This document shows, in pieces, positions 1-9,139 of a DNA stretch of 64,000 nucleotides (position 1 is its first letter; each line of letters starts with the position of its first letter). A program made the translations under genes and the position numbers. The notes below the pieces were generated by a model, which was given only the letters and a program-made list of their open reading frames with translations, had not been told where the DNA came from and searched no databases. Location of the stretch: NCBI GenBank assembly GCA_046262295.1, contig JBHENC010000002.1, positions 124,001 to 188,000 of the forward strand, written 5' to 3'. The DNA is from JBHENC01 sp046262295 (GTDB lineage: Bacteria > Acidobacteriota > Blastocatellia > Pyrinomonadales > Pyrinomonadaceae).

Positions 1-1335
1 TTTATCCATTGCCGCGCTACCCATCCAGCGATAATTGGAATCGGGCGCGAACGTGCCCTGCTGGAAGACTGTCGGGGTTGCGCCGGAAATGGTGCTGCCC
101 GTCGCGTTGCGCAGTTCATACCAGCGAATGCCTGTGCCGCCATTGGCCGCCACCGCATGGTTGATAAGCAGCATTTCGTGATCGCCGAAATTGCGATAGC
201 TCAGGCGATAGTTCAAACGGTCGCCCAGCGAGTCGAGTTGCTGCGAAGTGCCCGGTTGGGGGATGCACGTCCCGCCGCCGCACGCGCGGCTGAAAGCGGC
301 AACGCCCGGAACAGCCGTCGGCCCCGTGAGCGTCGCAGTACCGGCCGTCCAATTAACTTTGTACGTCCAGAAGTTGAGTGCCGTCGAGGAGATGCTGAGC
401 AGCGGATTGGCCGTGCCTGCGGCGGGCAGCGTTGTGCCTTCGATGTCTGCCGGTTCGAGGCTGTGTCCGCCGGAGGTCAGCGTGCAGATTTGTCTTGCGG
501 CTGCCCCGATGAGCATCTTGTCGCGTTCAAAGACGCACACGTTGTTGCCGATGAAGGTACGCGCCCGGCGGAACATATTGTAGGTAATGTAGTAGCCGTC
601 AGACCACACGCCCATCTTCGGAAAATCGTTGAAGTCCGTTCCGAAGGAATAAGAATAACGGTTATAAGTGCCAGTCGGGTCGGGGCCGGTCGAGACGGCG
701 ACGCACTGTTTGTAGGGGGTGGCGGAGACGGCAAACTGCGTCAGTATCCAGCGGTCGGCAAACTGATCGTACTGCACAATCGGATCGCCGTCGTTATAGT
801 TCGCGCAGGACGCATCAGAGAAGCCTTGCCAGATGACATTACCGTTTTTCGGGAAACCGGAAACCAGATTGAATCCAGTGATAGCTCGGGTCGTCGCATC
901 TCTCGACAACGTGTAGATCGCGTAGCGCAGGTTGACCCATTGCACGTAATGGTTAGGGCCGACATCGCCGGTCGTGTCCGGCGGGGCGACGGCGTAGCTA
1001 GGGTCAACGGGGACGCCGGTGGTCGAAGCTTTCGGGGATGCCACAGCCGAAGTTGGGCCGTTGCCGCGTTCCGCCAGCGGATCAATCGTGGCAGGGTTGG
1101 AATTGCCTACCGGCACCGGGCGTCCCGGCTCGAAATCTTTACCGCCTCTGGGAACGGTCGGAAGTACCCGTGTCTCGTACATATCACGCAGGGGGCGAGT
1201 GGTCGTGTCGAAATGCACCGGCCCGCTGACCTGGGCGCGATGCTGTTCAGCGGTAGTTTGAGCAAGTACTGAAGTTGAGAGTAATGAGGCACTACAGAAA
1301 CTCATTATCGCAAGCAAGGCTATCTTTGTTCTCAT
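1..1335 (-). CDS. Secreted protein of unknown function, 3' end outside window
   Basis: An open frame of 445 codons runs from ATG at 1335 to the window edge without a stop, so the C-terminus is missing. A GGAG lies five bases upstream of the ATG. The N-terminus is a clear signal peptide (positive MRTK, hydrophobic stretch, cleavage near SVLA-Q). The mature part contains GDVGPNHYVQWVN and FNDFPKMGVWSDGYYIT, aromatic and Gly/Asp-rich segments that suggest a beta-propeller or other beta-rich exported domain. I do not recognise a catalytic motif. The opposite-strand frame over the same bases has no such features. Function unknown; probably exported. Confidence 0.75.
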   Translation of the reverse strand, partial: MRTKIALLAIMSFCSASLLSTSVLAQTTAEQHRAQVSGPVHFDTTTRPLRDMYETRVLPTVPRGGKDFEPGRPVPVGNSNPATIDPLAERGNGPTSAVASPKASTTGVPVDPSYAVAPPDTTGDVGPNHYVQWVNLRYAIYTLSRDATTRAITGFNLVSGFPKNGNVIWQGFSDASCANYNDGDPIVQYDQFADRWILTQFAVSATPYKQCVAVSTGPDPTGTYNRYSYSFGTDFNDFPKMGVWSDGYYITYNMFRRARTFIGNNVCVFERDKMLIGAAARQICTLTSGGHSLEPADIEGTTLPAAGTANPLLSISSTALNFWTYKVNWTAGTATLTGPTAVPGVAAFSRACGGGTCIPQPGTSQQLDSLGDRLNYRLSYRNFGDHEMLLINHAVAANGGTGIRWYELRNATGSTISGATPTVFQQGTFAPDSNYRWMGSAAMDK

Positions 1336-2647
1336 GTTTTCTCCAAATAAACGGGTTAACCCTTCGGGGACGGATTAGCAGGCTAAAGTCGGCTACAGGC
1401 TCGTAGACTTAAAAACTTTAATCCTTAAAATACGCTTTACAAGTTGCAGCTTGCACTTCACGGAGAAGAGCCGACCGAAAGCCAACTTGGTAAGCGCACA
1501 ACGAACGACTTCGATTGATGTTTTCGATTCTCACCGAAGCGATTAATTCAGGCACCGGTGATTATTGAAGATGTGGAACGCGACTTCGCTATGATCCAAC
1601 CGAGCTTTTAGCAGAATGCCGAAAATATCGATTTTGACCGTAAGAAACCACACAGAAGGAAGTGTCCTGCTTCACTCGGACATTTCCCGGACTAAAAGAA
1701 TTTGATGGGCGTCGTCAGGTTATCTTTCCCGTCTTGCTTCATAACTGAAAACACGAAACAGTAGGCCGGACAGATAAACGCTAACGACTGGTAACTAGAA
1801 AAAAACCACGCATGATCTGCGTACTGTAGGAACTGCTCGCAACCAGTGTTATCCGGTTGTAGGTGATGAGAATCAAGCAGGCTACCGAAAAACTTCAAGC
1901 CTTAAGCGAAGAGAAAAAGCAATCCTCTCGAAAGTAACTTCTTCCCGTTCTGCCTGCGTAAATTCCAGTTACTATCATACACCGTTTTTTAATTTTTGCA
2001 AGAGAATTTGCAACAAGACGGCGGAAATGTGTTACCGGCTCTGAAAATCCGCTGAAGCTGAAGGGAGAAAGACGAGTCCCGAAAAACATACCTCGCCTTT
2101 CTCCGAACGCTGTTCGCCGCTGAAAAGGCCGTTTGCGATTATTGATTATAGCGGTGAGCGTAGCTGTTGCCGTTGGCTGCTTCTTCAGTCCAGTAGACGT
2201 GCATGATCGTTGCATATGCGATGACGGTGAAGGCGGGAAAACAGACATGACCAGAAGACTTAAAGGGAACGACGATGGGGAACTTTCAACATTATGAGTC
2301 TCCTTTTTAGGGGTTCAGGTTAGTGGTTGGGGTAGGACACGCCGACGCGGGCAACCTACGTGCAGTTGAACGATGCCTTTATAAAGAGACTGCTTGGACA
2401 CGTTGTAACCTGATTGAAGTTGAGAGAGCCGCAACCACTGGAGAGTACTGATAATAGTGGCCGAGCAAGTCGCGGCCATTGAATCCGGCGACGATTTTAT
2501 TTCCGCGAAACTTGTGCCAAAAAGCCGACAGCGCGCTGCCGGTTAAGAAGAGGCGGGCAGTAAGACACTATTCTCCGGCAACGCAAGCTAAACTCCGCAC
2601 CGCTGCAACCTTTTTGCAAGCATATAAAAGCCGCTCTAACAGAGGCT
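1336..2647. other. 1.3-kb stretch with no intact gene
   Basis: Open frames here are short and have neither a ribosome-binding site nor protein-like composition. Just upstream of the secreted-protein start, around 1372-1412, an AGGCTAAAGTCGGCTACAGGC-like sequence resembles the short palindromic repeats of acidobacterial intergenic DNA. The only coding signal is the frameshifted 50-residue reading at 2139-2292. The stretch may be decayed DNA. Confidence 0.5.
2139..2292 (-). pseudogene. Possible 50-residue small gene broken by one extra T
   Basis: AAAAAGGAG stands seven bases before ATG at 2292, the best ribosome-binding site in this empty region, but the frame stops after ten codons (MLKVPHRRSL). 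Removing one T from the CCCTTTAAG run near 2262-2265 would read on as SLKSSGHVCFPAFTV and end YAHRYNQ with a stop at 2139. The composition is protein-like and includes a hydrophobic central stretch. No family is recognised. Either a real frameshift, a sequencing indel or coincidence. Confidence 0.3.
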
Positions 2648-4243
2648 TTATGGGCGACGCTCGAAAAAGCGGCGCATGATTTGCGGCAGGATGAGAGAGG
2701 TTTGCAGCGCGGAGCCGGTGGCGAAGCGCCTTGCGAAATTGCGAAAGAGGGCGGCGGCGTGCGGCGTGTAGTTGAACCACCACAGATCGCCTATGCGCGG
2801 GAGTCGGTTAACGTGGAGGTGCTGCGGCCAGACCAGTTCCATCAGTCCCTCTCGCCCGTGCGTGCGACCCAAGCCGCTTTGCTTGACGCCGCCCCAGGGC
2901 GTCTGCGCGATGCCGTGCGTATAGAGCACTTCGTTGACCATCACCGTGCCCGCTTCGATGCGTTCCGCGATACGTTTGCCGCGCGCGATGTTCTTTGTCC
3001 ACACACTCGCCGTCAATCCGAACGGGCTATCGTTGGCGAACTTGATTGCTTCATCTTCGGTTTCAAAACTCATCACAGGCAGCACGGGGCCGAACGTCTC
3101 TTCACACATCACGGCCATCGTATGATTCACTTCCGTAAGCACCGTCGGCTCGTGAAAAGTGCCCGCGAGATTCTTCGGGCGATGGCCTCCCGTGAGAGCG
3201 CGCGCGCCATGCGCGACGGCATCGCGCACGTGTTCCTCGACAATCTCTAATTGCTTCTCGCTCGACATCGCGCCGATGTCCGCGCCTTCACTCGTGCCGA
3301 TCTGTTGTTTGAGCGCGCGCGTCTTTTCGACAACGCGGTTGGTAAACTCCTGCGCGATGCTTTTATGCACATAACAACGCTCGACCGATGCACAGGCTTG
3401 CCCGGAATTACTGAACGCGCCCCATACGGCGGCGCTCGCGGCCTGCTCCAAGTCCGCATCTTCGAGCACGATCATAGGGTCTTTGCCGCCCAGTTCGAGC
3501 ACGACGGGCGTGAGATTCTTCGCCGCCGCCTGCGCGACACGCTTTCCCGTCGCAACGCTTCCCGTGAACATGATTTTATCAACCTGCGCTTCGACAAGAG
3601 CCGCGCCCGTCGCGCCGCCGCCCGTCACTACCTGCAGGACTTTATCCGGCAGTCCCGCCTCCGCGAAAACTTCGCCGATCTTGAGTCCGATGAGCGGCGT
3701 TAACTCGCTCGGCTTGAGCACGACGCTATTGCCCGCCATCAGCGCCATCACGACTTCGCCCAATGGTATCGCCCAAGGGAAATTCCAGGGCGAGATGATG
3801 CCGACGACGCCGAGCGGTTTATAGATGATGCGCGACGTGCGTCCCATCAAACCGTACTGCCCTATATTTATCTTTTCCGTGCGCAGCAAACGCGCGGTGC
3901 GGCGCGCGAAGAATTGCATCAAATCGAGCGTCGGCGTTATCTCCATTGCGATGGCTTCAGCGATAGGTTTGCCCGCTTCTCTGGAGATAAGCTCCGCCAA
4001 CTCGTCCATCCGTTCGAGCACGTTCTTTCGCGCACGCATCACGACGTGCCCGCGTTCCGCAAACGAAAGCTTGCCCCACTCTTTTTGCGCCGTGCGGGAT
4101 TCTCTGACGGCGTTCGCCACCTCTCCGGCGGAGAACACAGGCACGCGCCCGATCTCTTCGCCCGTCGCCGGATTGAGCGATGCGATAAACTCGACGCTTG
4201 AATCTACGCGCGCCGCCGCGCTACTCGAAATTTGTGCGATCAT
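2648..4243 (-). CDS. NAD(P)-dependent aldehyde dehydrogenase
   Basis: 531 residues, oxidising an aldehyde to the acid with NAD(P). The family signatures are complete: SPWNFP with the oxyanion Asn154, LKPSE at 177-181, FTGS near 226-229, the general base Glu250 in LELGGKDP, and the nucleophile Cys284 in SGQACASVERC. The start at ATG 4243 has GGAG eight bases upstream; a GTG six codons earlier has none. The protein is about 40 residues longer than typical soluble members, with a hydrophobic/basic C-terminal tail (after about 470) resembling membrane-associated aldehyde dehydrogenases. It is transcribed alone and divergently from pepP. The substrate cannot be told from sequence. Confidence 0.9.
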   Translation of the reverse strand: MIAQISSSAAARVDSSVEFIASLNPATGEEIGRVPVFSAGEVANAVRESRTAQKEWGKLSFAERGHVVMRARKNVLERMDELAELISREAGKPIAEAIAMEITPTLDLMQFFARRTARLLRTEKINIGQYGLMGRTSRIIYKPLGVVGIISPWNFPWAIPLGEVVMALMAGNSVVLKPSELTPLIGLKIGEVFAEAGLPDKVLQVVTGGGATGAALVEAQVDKIMFTGSVATGKRVAQAAAKNLTPVVLELGGKDPMIVLEDADLEQAASAAVWGAFSNSGQACASVERCYVHKSIAQEFTNRVVEKTRALKQQIGTSEGADIGAMSSEKQLEIVEEHVRDAVAHGARALTGGHRPKNLAGTFHEPTVLTEVNHTMAVMCEETFGPVLPVMSFETEDEAIKFANDSPFGLTASVWTKNIARGKRIAERIEAGTVMVNEVLYTHGIAQTPWGGVKQSGLGRTHGREGLMELVWPQHLHVNRLPRIGDLWWFNYTPHAAALFRNFARRFATGSALQTSLILPQIMRRFFERRP

Positions 4244-4533
4244 AGCTTTTCTCCACTTCACGGATTATCGCCCGAAATGTTTCGCAGCGAAAGCTAAAAT
4301 CTCCGGCGCACGCTTTCGCCCGTTTTATCCGAAGCGTGATTTTATATCTTGAAAAGTAACTTTGGTGGCAACAGCGTTTTTATTCACTATGGGTTTAATA
4401 CCCCGCCAGCTTGCTGCGGCTTTATTTAAACGCCTGCGCTGCAACTTTTCGCGCGTCTCGGTTACAATGAACGCCCTCGTCGTAAATGCCGGTAGGCGCA
4501 ATATCACCGCACACTATTGAAGGAGAAGTTTTA

Positions 4534-5829
4534 ATGCAACGCCCGCAGCTCGCAGAATTAATCAAACGCATGGACGCAAATTCCGTCGCCATCATCCCCG
4601 GCGCGCGCGAAGTCACGCGCTCGAACGACACCAGCTATCGCTACCGGCAGAACTCGGATTTTTATTATCTGACGGGCTTTAATGAACCCGAAGCCATCGC
4701 CGTCATCGCGCCCGCGAAGGAAGAGAAGTACACGCTCTTTGTGCGCCCGCGCGATCCCGAAAAAGAGATTTGGGACGGCTACCGCGCGGGCGTCGAAGGC
4801 GCGCGCACAAGCTACGGAGCCGATGCCGCGTATCCTATCGAAGAGTTTCAAACAAAGCTCGGCGATCTGCTGAGCGGCGCGAAAACAATCTACTATCGTT
4901 TGGGCGCGGGCAACACGGAATTGGACGCGCGCGTCATCAACGAAATCGCGCGCCTGCGCACACTGGGACGCAAAGGCGTCAGCGCGCCGCATTCAATCGT
5001 AGACGCGGGCGTGCTGTTGCACGAGATGCGCCTTATCAAGACCGATGTCGAAATCGAGATAATGCAGCGCGCCGCCGATATCGCCGTCGAAGCGCACATC
5101 GAAGCGATGAAGAACACGCGCCCCGGCATGAACGAATACGAGATAGAAGCTCTCGTCGAATACGTTTTCCGCAAAAACGGCGCGCTCGCTCCCGCCTACA
5201 CGACCATCGTCGGCGGCGGCGCAAACGCGACCATCCTGCACTACGTCAATAACGATGCGCCGCTGCACGACGGCGATCTGCTGCTGCTCGACGCGGGCGC
5301 GGAATACAAAGGCTACGCTTCCGACATCACGCGCACCTTTCCCGTTGACGGGCGTTTCACGGAAGCGCAACGCGACATTTACGATCTCGTGCTCGAAACG
5401 GAAATCGCTTGCGTCAAACGCGCGCGGGCGGGCATCAGTCTCGAAGAATTGAAAACCTATTCGATAGAGCTACTGACCGAAGGCATGGTGCGTCTGGGGC
5501 TTTTGCAGGGCGACGTGAAGAAGTTAATCGAGGAAGAAAAATACAAGCAGTTCTATATGCACGGACTCGGCCACTATCTCGGCATGGACGTCCACGATGT
5601 CGGCCTTTACCGCATGGACGACGAACCGCGCAAACTCGAACCCGGCATGATTATCACCGTCGAACCCGGCCTCTATGTTTCGCCGCACGCCGAGAACGTC
5701 CCCGAAAAATACTTGGGCATCGGCGTCCGCATCGAAGACAACATCCTCATCACCGAAGACGGCAACCGCAACCTCACCATCAAAGTCCCGAAGCAGGCCG
5801 AAGAGATAGAAGAATTGATGGCGCGTTGA
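4534..5829 (+). CDS. pepP: Xaa-Pro aminopeptidase (M24B)
   Basis: 431-residue dimetal peptidase that removes an N-terminal residue preceding proline. It has an N-terminal AMP_N domain (about 1-150, with NSDFYYLTGF) and a pita-bread catalytic domain. The five metal ligands are visible: Asp253 and Asp264 (LLDAGAEYKGYASDITRTFP), His347 (GLGHYLG), Glu377 (ITVEPGL) and Glu401 (VRIEDN). The start at 4534 is chosen because AAGGAG precedes it; an in-frame ATG at 4486 lacks a site. No signal peptide, so cytoplasmic. Family assignment is firm; pepP versus pepQ rests on the AMP_N domain and ligand context. Confidence 0.92.
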   Translation: MQRPQLAELIKRMDANSVAIIPGAREVTRSNDTSYRYRQNSDFYYLTGFNEPEAIAVIAPAKEEKYTLFVRPRDPEKEIWDGYRAGVEGARTSYGADAAYPIEEFQTKLGDLLSGAKTIYYRLGAGNTELDARVINEIARLRTLGRKGVSAPHSIVDAGVLLHEMRLIKTDVEIEIMQRAADIAVEAHIEAMKNTRPGMNEYEIEALVEYVFRKNGALAPAYTTIVGGGANATILHYVNNDAPLHDGDLLLLDAGAEYKGYASDITRTFPVDGRFTEAQRDIYDLVLETEIACVKRARAGISLEELKTYSIELLTEGMVRLGLLQGDVKKLIEEEKYKQFYMHGLGHYLGMDVHDVGLYRMDDEPRKLEPGMIITVEPGLYVSPHAENVPEKYLGIGVRIEDNILITEDGNRNLTIKVPKQAEEIEELMAR

Positions 5830-5843
5830 AGTGGCAATACATT

Positions 5844-6806
5844 CTACAAATCATTACTCGACAACTCCGCAACGATCTCGCGCATGACAGCGCGCCCTTT
5901 TTCGATCTCGTCGGGGGCGAGGGAGACTGCGCCGACGACGGCGTGGCCGCCGCCACCGTAGCGTTCGCAGAGGGTGGCGATGTTGTGCGTGCGCGGGCGC
6001 GGACTCCAGGGATTTGAGCCGACGCTGATCTTCGTGCGATGCGTGCCGTGCGTTAAGGCCACCGAGTAGGTCGTTTCGGGATGAAAGTAGTAGGGGATGA
6101 ATTTGTTGAAGCCTTCGAGTCCCTCATCAATCAGATCAAACTGCACGACGCCGCGCGCGTAAGCGGCTTTGCGCCGGATGATTTCGAGCGTCTCTTTGTG
6201 CTGCGCGAGGATCGGACGGAAGCGGCGTTGCACGGCTTCGCCGCGTGCCACCTCGTCGAGCGAGCGCGCGGTTAAATCGCGTATGATCTCTTCTATGAAA
6301 GCATCGTCGGGTTCGCCTTCGATGACCTGCATGAGTTGCAGCGCGGCGTCCTTCAGTTCGACGGCCTGCGCGGGCGATTCATAGAACGCGCCGTCTATCG
6401 TGTGCGCCCAACGGATCAACGGGTCGAGCGAAGCGTCTTGAAAATCGAAGCGCGTCGCGGCGATGTCTGCGATAAATTCGGTGCAGGATTTGCGCGTCGT
6501 GTCTAAGAACTTTTTGCCGGAGCGGTCGGCGCGAAAGTGCGCTTCGTCTTCGGGCGTGAGAAACGCCGATTGGTGATGATCGAACCACCACGTCAAACGA
6601 TTCGTCGCGGCATACTTAAAATCAACGATGGCGTTTTCGTCGCCATCGAACATCGCTTCATCGAAGAGCGCGCCCTGCCGGTGCAGCAGCCCCGTGTAAT
6701 TAACTTCCGTGCTTTTATCAACGCGGGCGCGATAAAAGCGTGTGAAGGTGGCCGCCGAAGCGACGCCGTCGAAGCAGTGGCCGTGATAAAGTAGTCTGAG
6801 TTTCAT
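5844..6806 (-). CDS. DHH-family phosphoesterase
   Basis: 320 residues. The N-terminal DHH domain begins YHGHCFDGVASAA and includes WWFDHHQSAF, the signature metal-binding motif; the C-terminal DHHA1 part carries CERYGGGGHAVVGA, the substrate-binding glycine motif. Members hydrolyse nanoRNA, cyclic dinucleotides or pApA. The first motif is unusual (HGHCFDG rather than HxxxDxDA), so the substrate is open. ATG 6806 is the natural start because homology begins there; the frame extends upstream but that stretch is not protein-like. The gene converges on pepP with a 14-base gap. Confidence 0.85.
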   Translation of the reverse strand: MKLRLLYHGHCFDGVASAATFTRFYRARVDKSTEVNYTGLLHRQGALFDEAMFDGDENAIVDFKYAATNRLTWWFDHHQSAFLTPEDEAHFRADRSGKKFLDTTRKSCTEFIADIAATRFDFQDASLDPLIRWAHTIDGAFYESPAQAVELKDAALQLMQVIEGEPDDAFIEEIIRDLTARSLDEVARGEAVQRRFRPILAQHKETLEIIRRKAAYARGVVQFDLIDEGLEGFNKFIPYYFHPETTYSVALTHGTHRTKISVGSNPWSPRPRTHNIATLCERYGGGGHAVVGAVSLAPDEIEKGRAVMREIVAELSSNDL

Positions 6807-7002
6807 AAAGATTTGACGATTAAACGAAAATTCGATGAATACAAAAGCCCGCCATCTTAGCAGTAGTAATGATAAGTTTGCCAGAGACGAGCGGCGGCAC
6901 ACTTGCGGCGCGTAACCGGCGAGTGAATCATCAAGGCCGGTTATGTTAAGGTGTGGAACAAGTCCTCGCGGAAACAATACGTGGCGAAAGAGGAAACGGG
7001 AT

Positions 7003-7422
7003 ATGTCGGATGAAGGGCGCGTGCGCGAGGCCAACGAAAAGTTTTACGCGGCGATGAATGCGCTTGATCTGGATGTGATGGATGTGATCTGGGTGAATGA
7101 TGCGAGCGCGGTCTGCGTGCATCCGGGACGCGAGGCGATCATCGGCTACGAGCGCATACGCCAGAGCTGGATGGCGATCTTCTCCGCGCCCAACTCTATG
7201 TCTATCGCCGCCAGCAACGAACATCTCACCATCGCGGGCGATGTCGCGTGGATTATCTGCTCCGAAACGATTTCGCTAATGACGGAAGAGGGACTCGCGG
7301 CGGCGGCAGCACAGGCCACCAACATCTTTCGCCGCACGGAGGGCGCATGGCGCATGATCGTGCATCACGCTTCGCCGATTCCCTTCACGACGCCCGACGA
7401 ATGGCCGGACGTGATCAACTAA
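7003..7422 (+). CDS. SnoaL-like (NTF2-fold) protein
   Basis: 139 residues with the SnoaL/nuclear-transport-factor-2 pattern: an N-terminal helix with NEKFYAAMNALDLD, the VWV.D..VCVHPG strand, the GYERIRQSW helix and the closing FRRTEGAWRMIVHHAS strand. Such proteins form small cone-shaped barrels used as enzymes or ligand-binding scaffolds. The start at 7003 follows GAGGAAACGGGAT; a longer upstream reading is not protein-like. No neighbour hints at a substrate. Confidence 0.8.
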   Translation: MSDEGRVREANEKFYAAMNALDLDVMDVIWVNDASAVCVHPGREAIIGYERIRQSWMAIFSAPNSMSIAASNEHLTIAGDVAWIICSETISLMTEEGLAAAAAQATNIFRRTEGAWRMIVHHASPIPFTTPDEWPDVIN

Positions 7423-7446
7423 AACGGCACTCACCCTCGCTTCACT

Positions 7447-7884
7447 TTACGCGCCGTCGCCATCCGCTTTGTCTCTGCTCCGCATGGCGAACTTGATTAA
7501 CGCAGCGATGTCTTCACGGTTACGGTCTGTGGCAGCCGTCAGTGCCTGAATATCTTCGCGGTTGCGTTCTGTGGCAATAGTGAGAGCTTGTATATCCTCG
7601 CGGTTGCGTTCCGTCGCAACGGTTAGCACGCTGATATTCGCCGTTGTCGCGCGCACCGTGTCTTCCGTTTTGATTTGCGAATCCAGTAGTGCCGCATATC
7701 GTTCGCGGAAGTCTTTACGCTCGCGCATCCCTGTGCGAATCGCCAGCTTGACGACTCGTTCCAGCCTTTCGATACGCCCTTGGGCACGTTCATCAACTCC
7801 TTCAAGCCTTTGAATGTTTATCGCGAACTGCGCCTGCTGCTCCACGATGAATGCCATTTTTCGTTGCAACTCTTCATCGCTCAT
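7447..7884 (-). CDS. Coiled-coil protein with three 14-residue repeats
   Basis: 145 residues, almost entirely predicted helix. Residues 88-129 are three 14-residue units of the type ATERNREDIQALT, two heptads each, preceded by a charged helical region with Glu/Arg/Gln. No signal peptide or membrane segment. AGGAG precedes the ATG. Function unknown; proteins of this type are often annotated only as coiled-coil or apolipoprotein-like. The repeats at DNA level (7498-7623, period 42 bases) make the array liable to expand or contract. Confidence 0.7.
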   Translation of the reverse strand: MSDEELQRKMAFIVEQQAQFAINIQRLEGVDERAQGRIERLERVVKLAIRTGMRERKDFRERYAALLDSQIKTEDTVRATTANISVLTVATERNREDIQALTIATERNREDIQALTAATDRNREDIAALIKFAMRSRDKADGDGA

Positions 7885-7906
7885 AACGCTTCGTCTCCTT
7901 TCGCTC

Positions 7907-8527
7907 TTACTGCTTCTGCGCAGCTTTAGCGTCCGGCTTTGGATTCAGGCGCGTGTTAATAAAATTATCGGCGTCAGCTTCGACGAGTTCGCCGCCCACA
8001 ACCCACGCTTTCTCCGTAAGCACGCCGCCCGTTTTCTGTAGCTTCGCGGGTTCGAGAAAGACGTTGAAGGGCGAACCCCACTTGCGCTTGTCGTCCGCCG
8101 CCTGCCTGTATTTATAGTGCGTCGTTTTATCGCGCGCATCGCTCGTTTCGGATTCGGTAACGACGGTGTAAGGCAGCCCGGTTGTGCCGAAGAATTTCAA
8201 GACCTCGTCGCGCGTGCCGTATTCGTTGACGCCTATGACCTCAAACCCCTGCGCTTTGTATTTCTCGTAAAGCTTCGCCGCGACGGGAGCTTCATATCGC
8301 CAGTTCGGACACCAGGGCGCAAAGTAAACGACCATCACAAGCTTTTTGCCCTGCACCAGCGAAGACAGGCTGACCGGCGCGTTGGTCTTCAGATCATTAA
8401 ACGTCCAATCCTTATAATTTATCTTTCGCTCCTGAAGCGGCGCATACTCGTGCGCGTGCTCCTGCGCGCGCGATGTGAAAGAGACGGAGACGAGAATTAA
8501 AAGAATGAAAGTAAATCGTTTGATCAT
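7907..8527 (-). CDS. Exported thioredoxin-fold protein lacking the second cysteine
   Basis: 206 residues with an N-terminal signal peptide (MIKRF then a hydrophobic core, cleavage near SRA-Q). The domain is TlpA/AhpC-like: VVYFAPWCPNW is the active-site loop, followed by EVIGVNEYG. Only the first cysteine of the CxxC is present (CPNW), so a disulfide-exchange role as in TlpA is doubtful; a one-cysteine peroxidase or binding function is possible. It is the last gene downstream of the CcdA-TlpA, ATPase and PIN genes on the same strand. Confidence 0.8.
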   Translation of the reverse strand: MIKRFTFILLILVSVSFTSRAQEHAHEYAPLQERKINYKDWTFNDLKTNAPVSLSSLVQGKKLVMVVYFAPWCPNWRYEAPVAAKLYEKYKAQGFEVIGVNEYGTRDEVLKFFGTTGLPYTVVTESETSDARDKTTHYKYRQAADDKRKWGSPFNVFLEPAKLQKTGGVLTEKAWVVGGELVEADADNFINTRLNPKPDAKAAQKQ

Positions 8528-8593
8528 CGCTATACTCCTAATGTTTGGCGGGAAGAGGTTTAGTGAAAATAAGTTTACCGACAGTTACCGAGT

Positions 8594-9139
8594 TTAACTC
8601 GCTTTCGCGCCGTATCCAAGCAGACGCTTGCGTTCAGGCTTTGCCCCGCCTTCGAGCCAGCGCCGCCATTCTTCAGCGGCTTGGTCGGGATTAACCCACA
8701 CGATTCTCCTGAGTTCGCTGACGACGCTCGCCGCCGCTTGAAATAACATACGCACTTCTTCATCAAGCGACGTGATTGTTTTATCCGTCGCCAGCGACGC
8801 TTCGATGAGCCGCAAATCTTTTCGTATCGCCTTGCGATGGTTCGCGGTGGTCGCCGTGCCTTCTATTCTGCGTCGCAAATGGTCGTCAACGATAATCTCA
8901 ATCGTCTCCAGTCTTCTGCGCGACACCATTGCTTTGCGCCACGTGTGCGCGAAGCCCGATTGATGCTTGTTCCATTCTTCTTCGATCTCATCTGTCATCA
9001 CGACATGATGAGTAGAGTTGAGAAACGGGCGCAGAAAATCGCGGCAGGTCTTTGACCTCGGAAACGTCGCCCCTTCTCCACCGGCGGCGCGGGCGATGGA
9101 AGCGTCAACGACAATCCGCTTCGACGCTTTAACCGGCAC
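8594..9139 (-). CDS. PIN-domain nuclease-like protein paired with ATPase
   Basis: 181 residues. Acidic residues fit a PIN fold: Asp in VVDAS near the N-terminus, Glu residues in VMTDEIEEEW, and the closing ATDKTITSLDEE. GTG at 9139 is the preferred start: GAGGA precedes it and it overlaps the end of the upstream ATPase gene by about eleven bases, implying translational coupling. PIN proteins are Mg-dependent RNases, often toxins. Paired with an OLD/RecF-like ATPase this looks like a two-gene defence or toxin cassette rather than VapBC, since no small antitoxin is present. Confidence 0.7.
   Translation of the reverse strand: MPVKASKRIVVDASIARAAGGEGATFPRSKTCRDFLRPFLNSTHHVVMTDEIEEEWNKHQSGFAHTWRKAMVSRRRLETIEIIVDDHLRRRIEGTATTANHRKAIRKDLRLIEASLATDKTITSLDEEVRMLFQAAASVVSELRRIVWVNPDQAAEEWRRWLEGGAKPERKRLLGYGAKAS

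Noticed and set aside
157..1272. Long plus-strand frame opposite the secreted protein gene
   Set aside because: It is Arg/Gly-rich, lacks a ribosome-binding site, and is the complement of a frame with a signal peptide and coherent protein motifs.
1372..1412. Possible riboswitch upstream of the secreted-protein gene
   Set aside because: The sequence was compared by eye with the cyclic di-GMP class I pattern and does not contain its conserved core; a short palindromic repeat explains it better.
1895..2248. 117-residue minus-strand frame in the empty region
   Set aside because: Composition is not protein-like and no ribosome-binding site is present; the neighbouring frame with AAGGAG is more credible.
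2648..4261. GTG start at 4261 for the aldehyde dehydrogenase
   Set aside because: ATG 4243 has GGAG at the right distance and homology begins after it.
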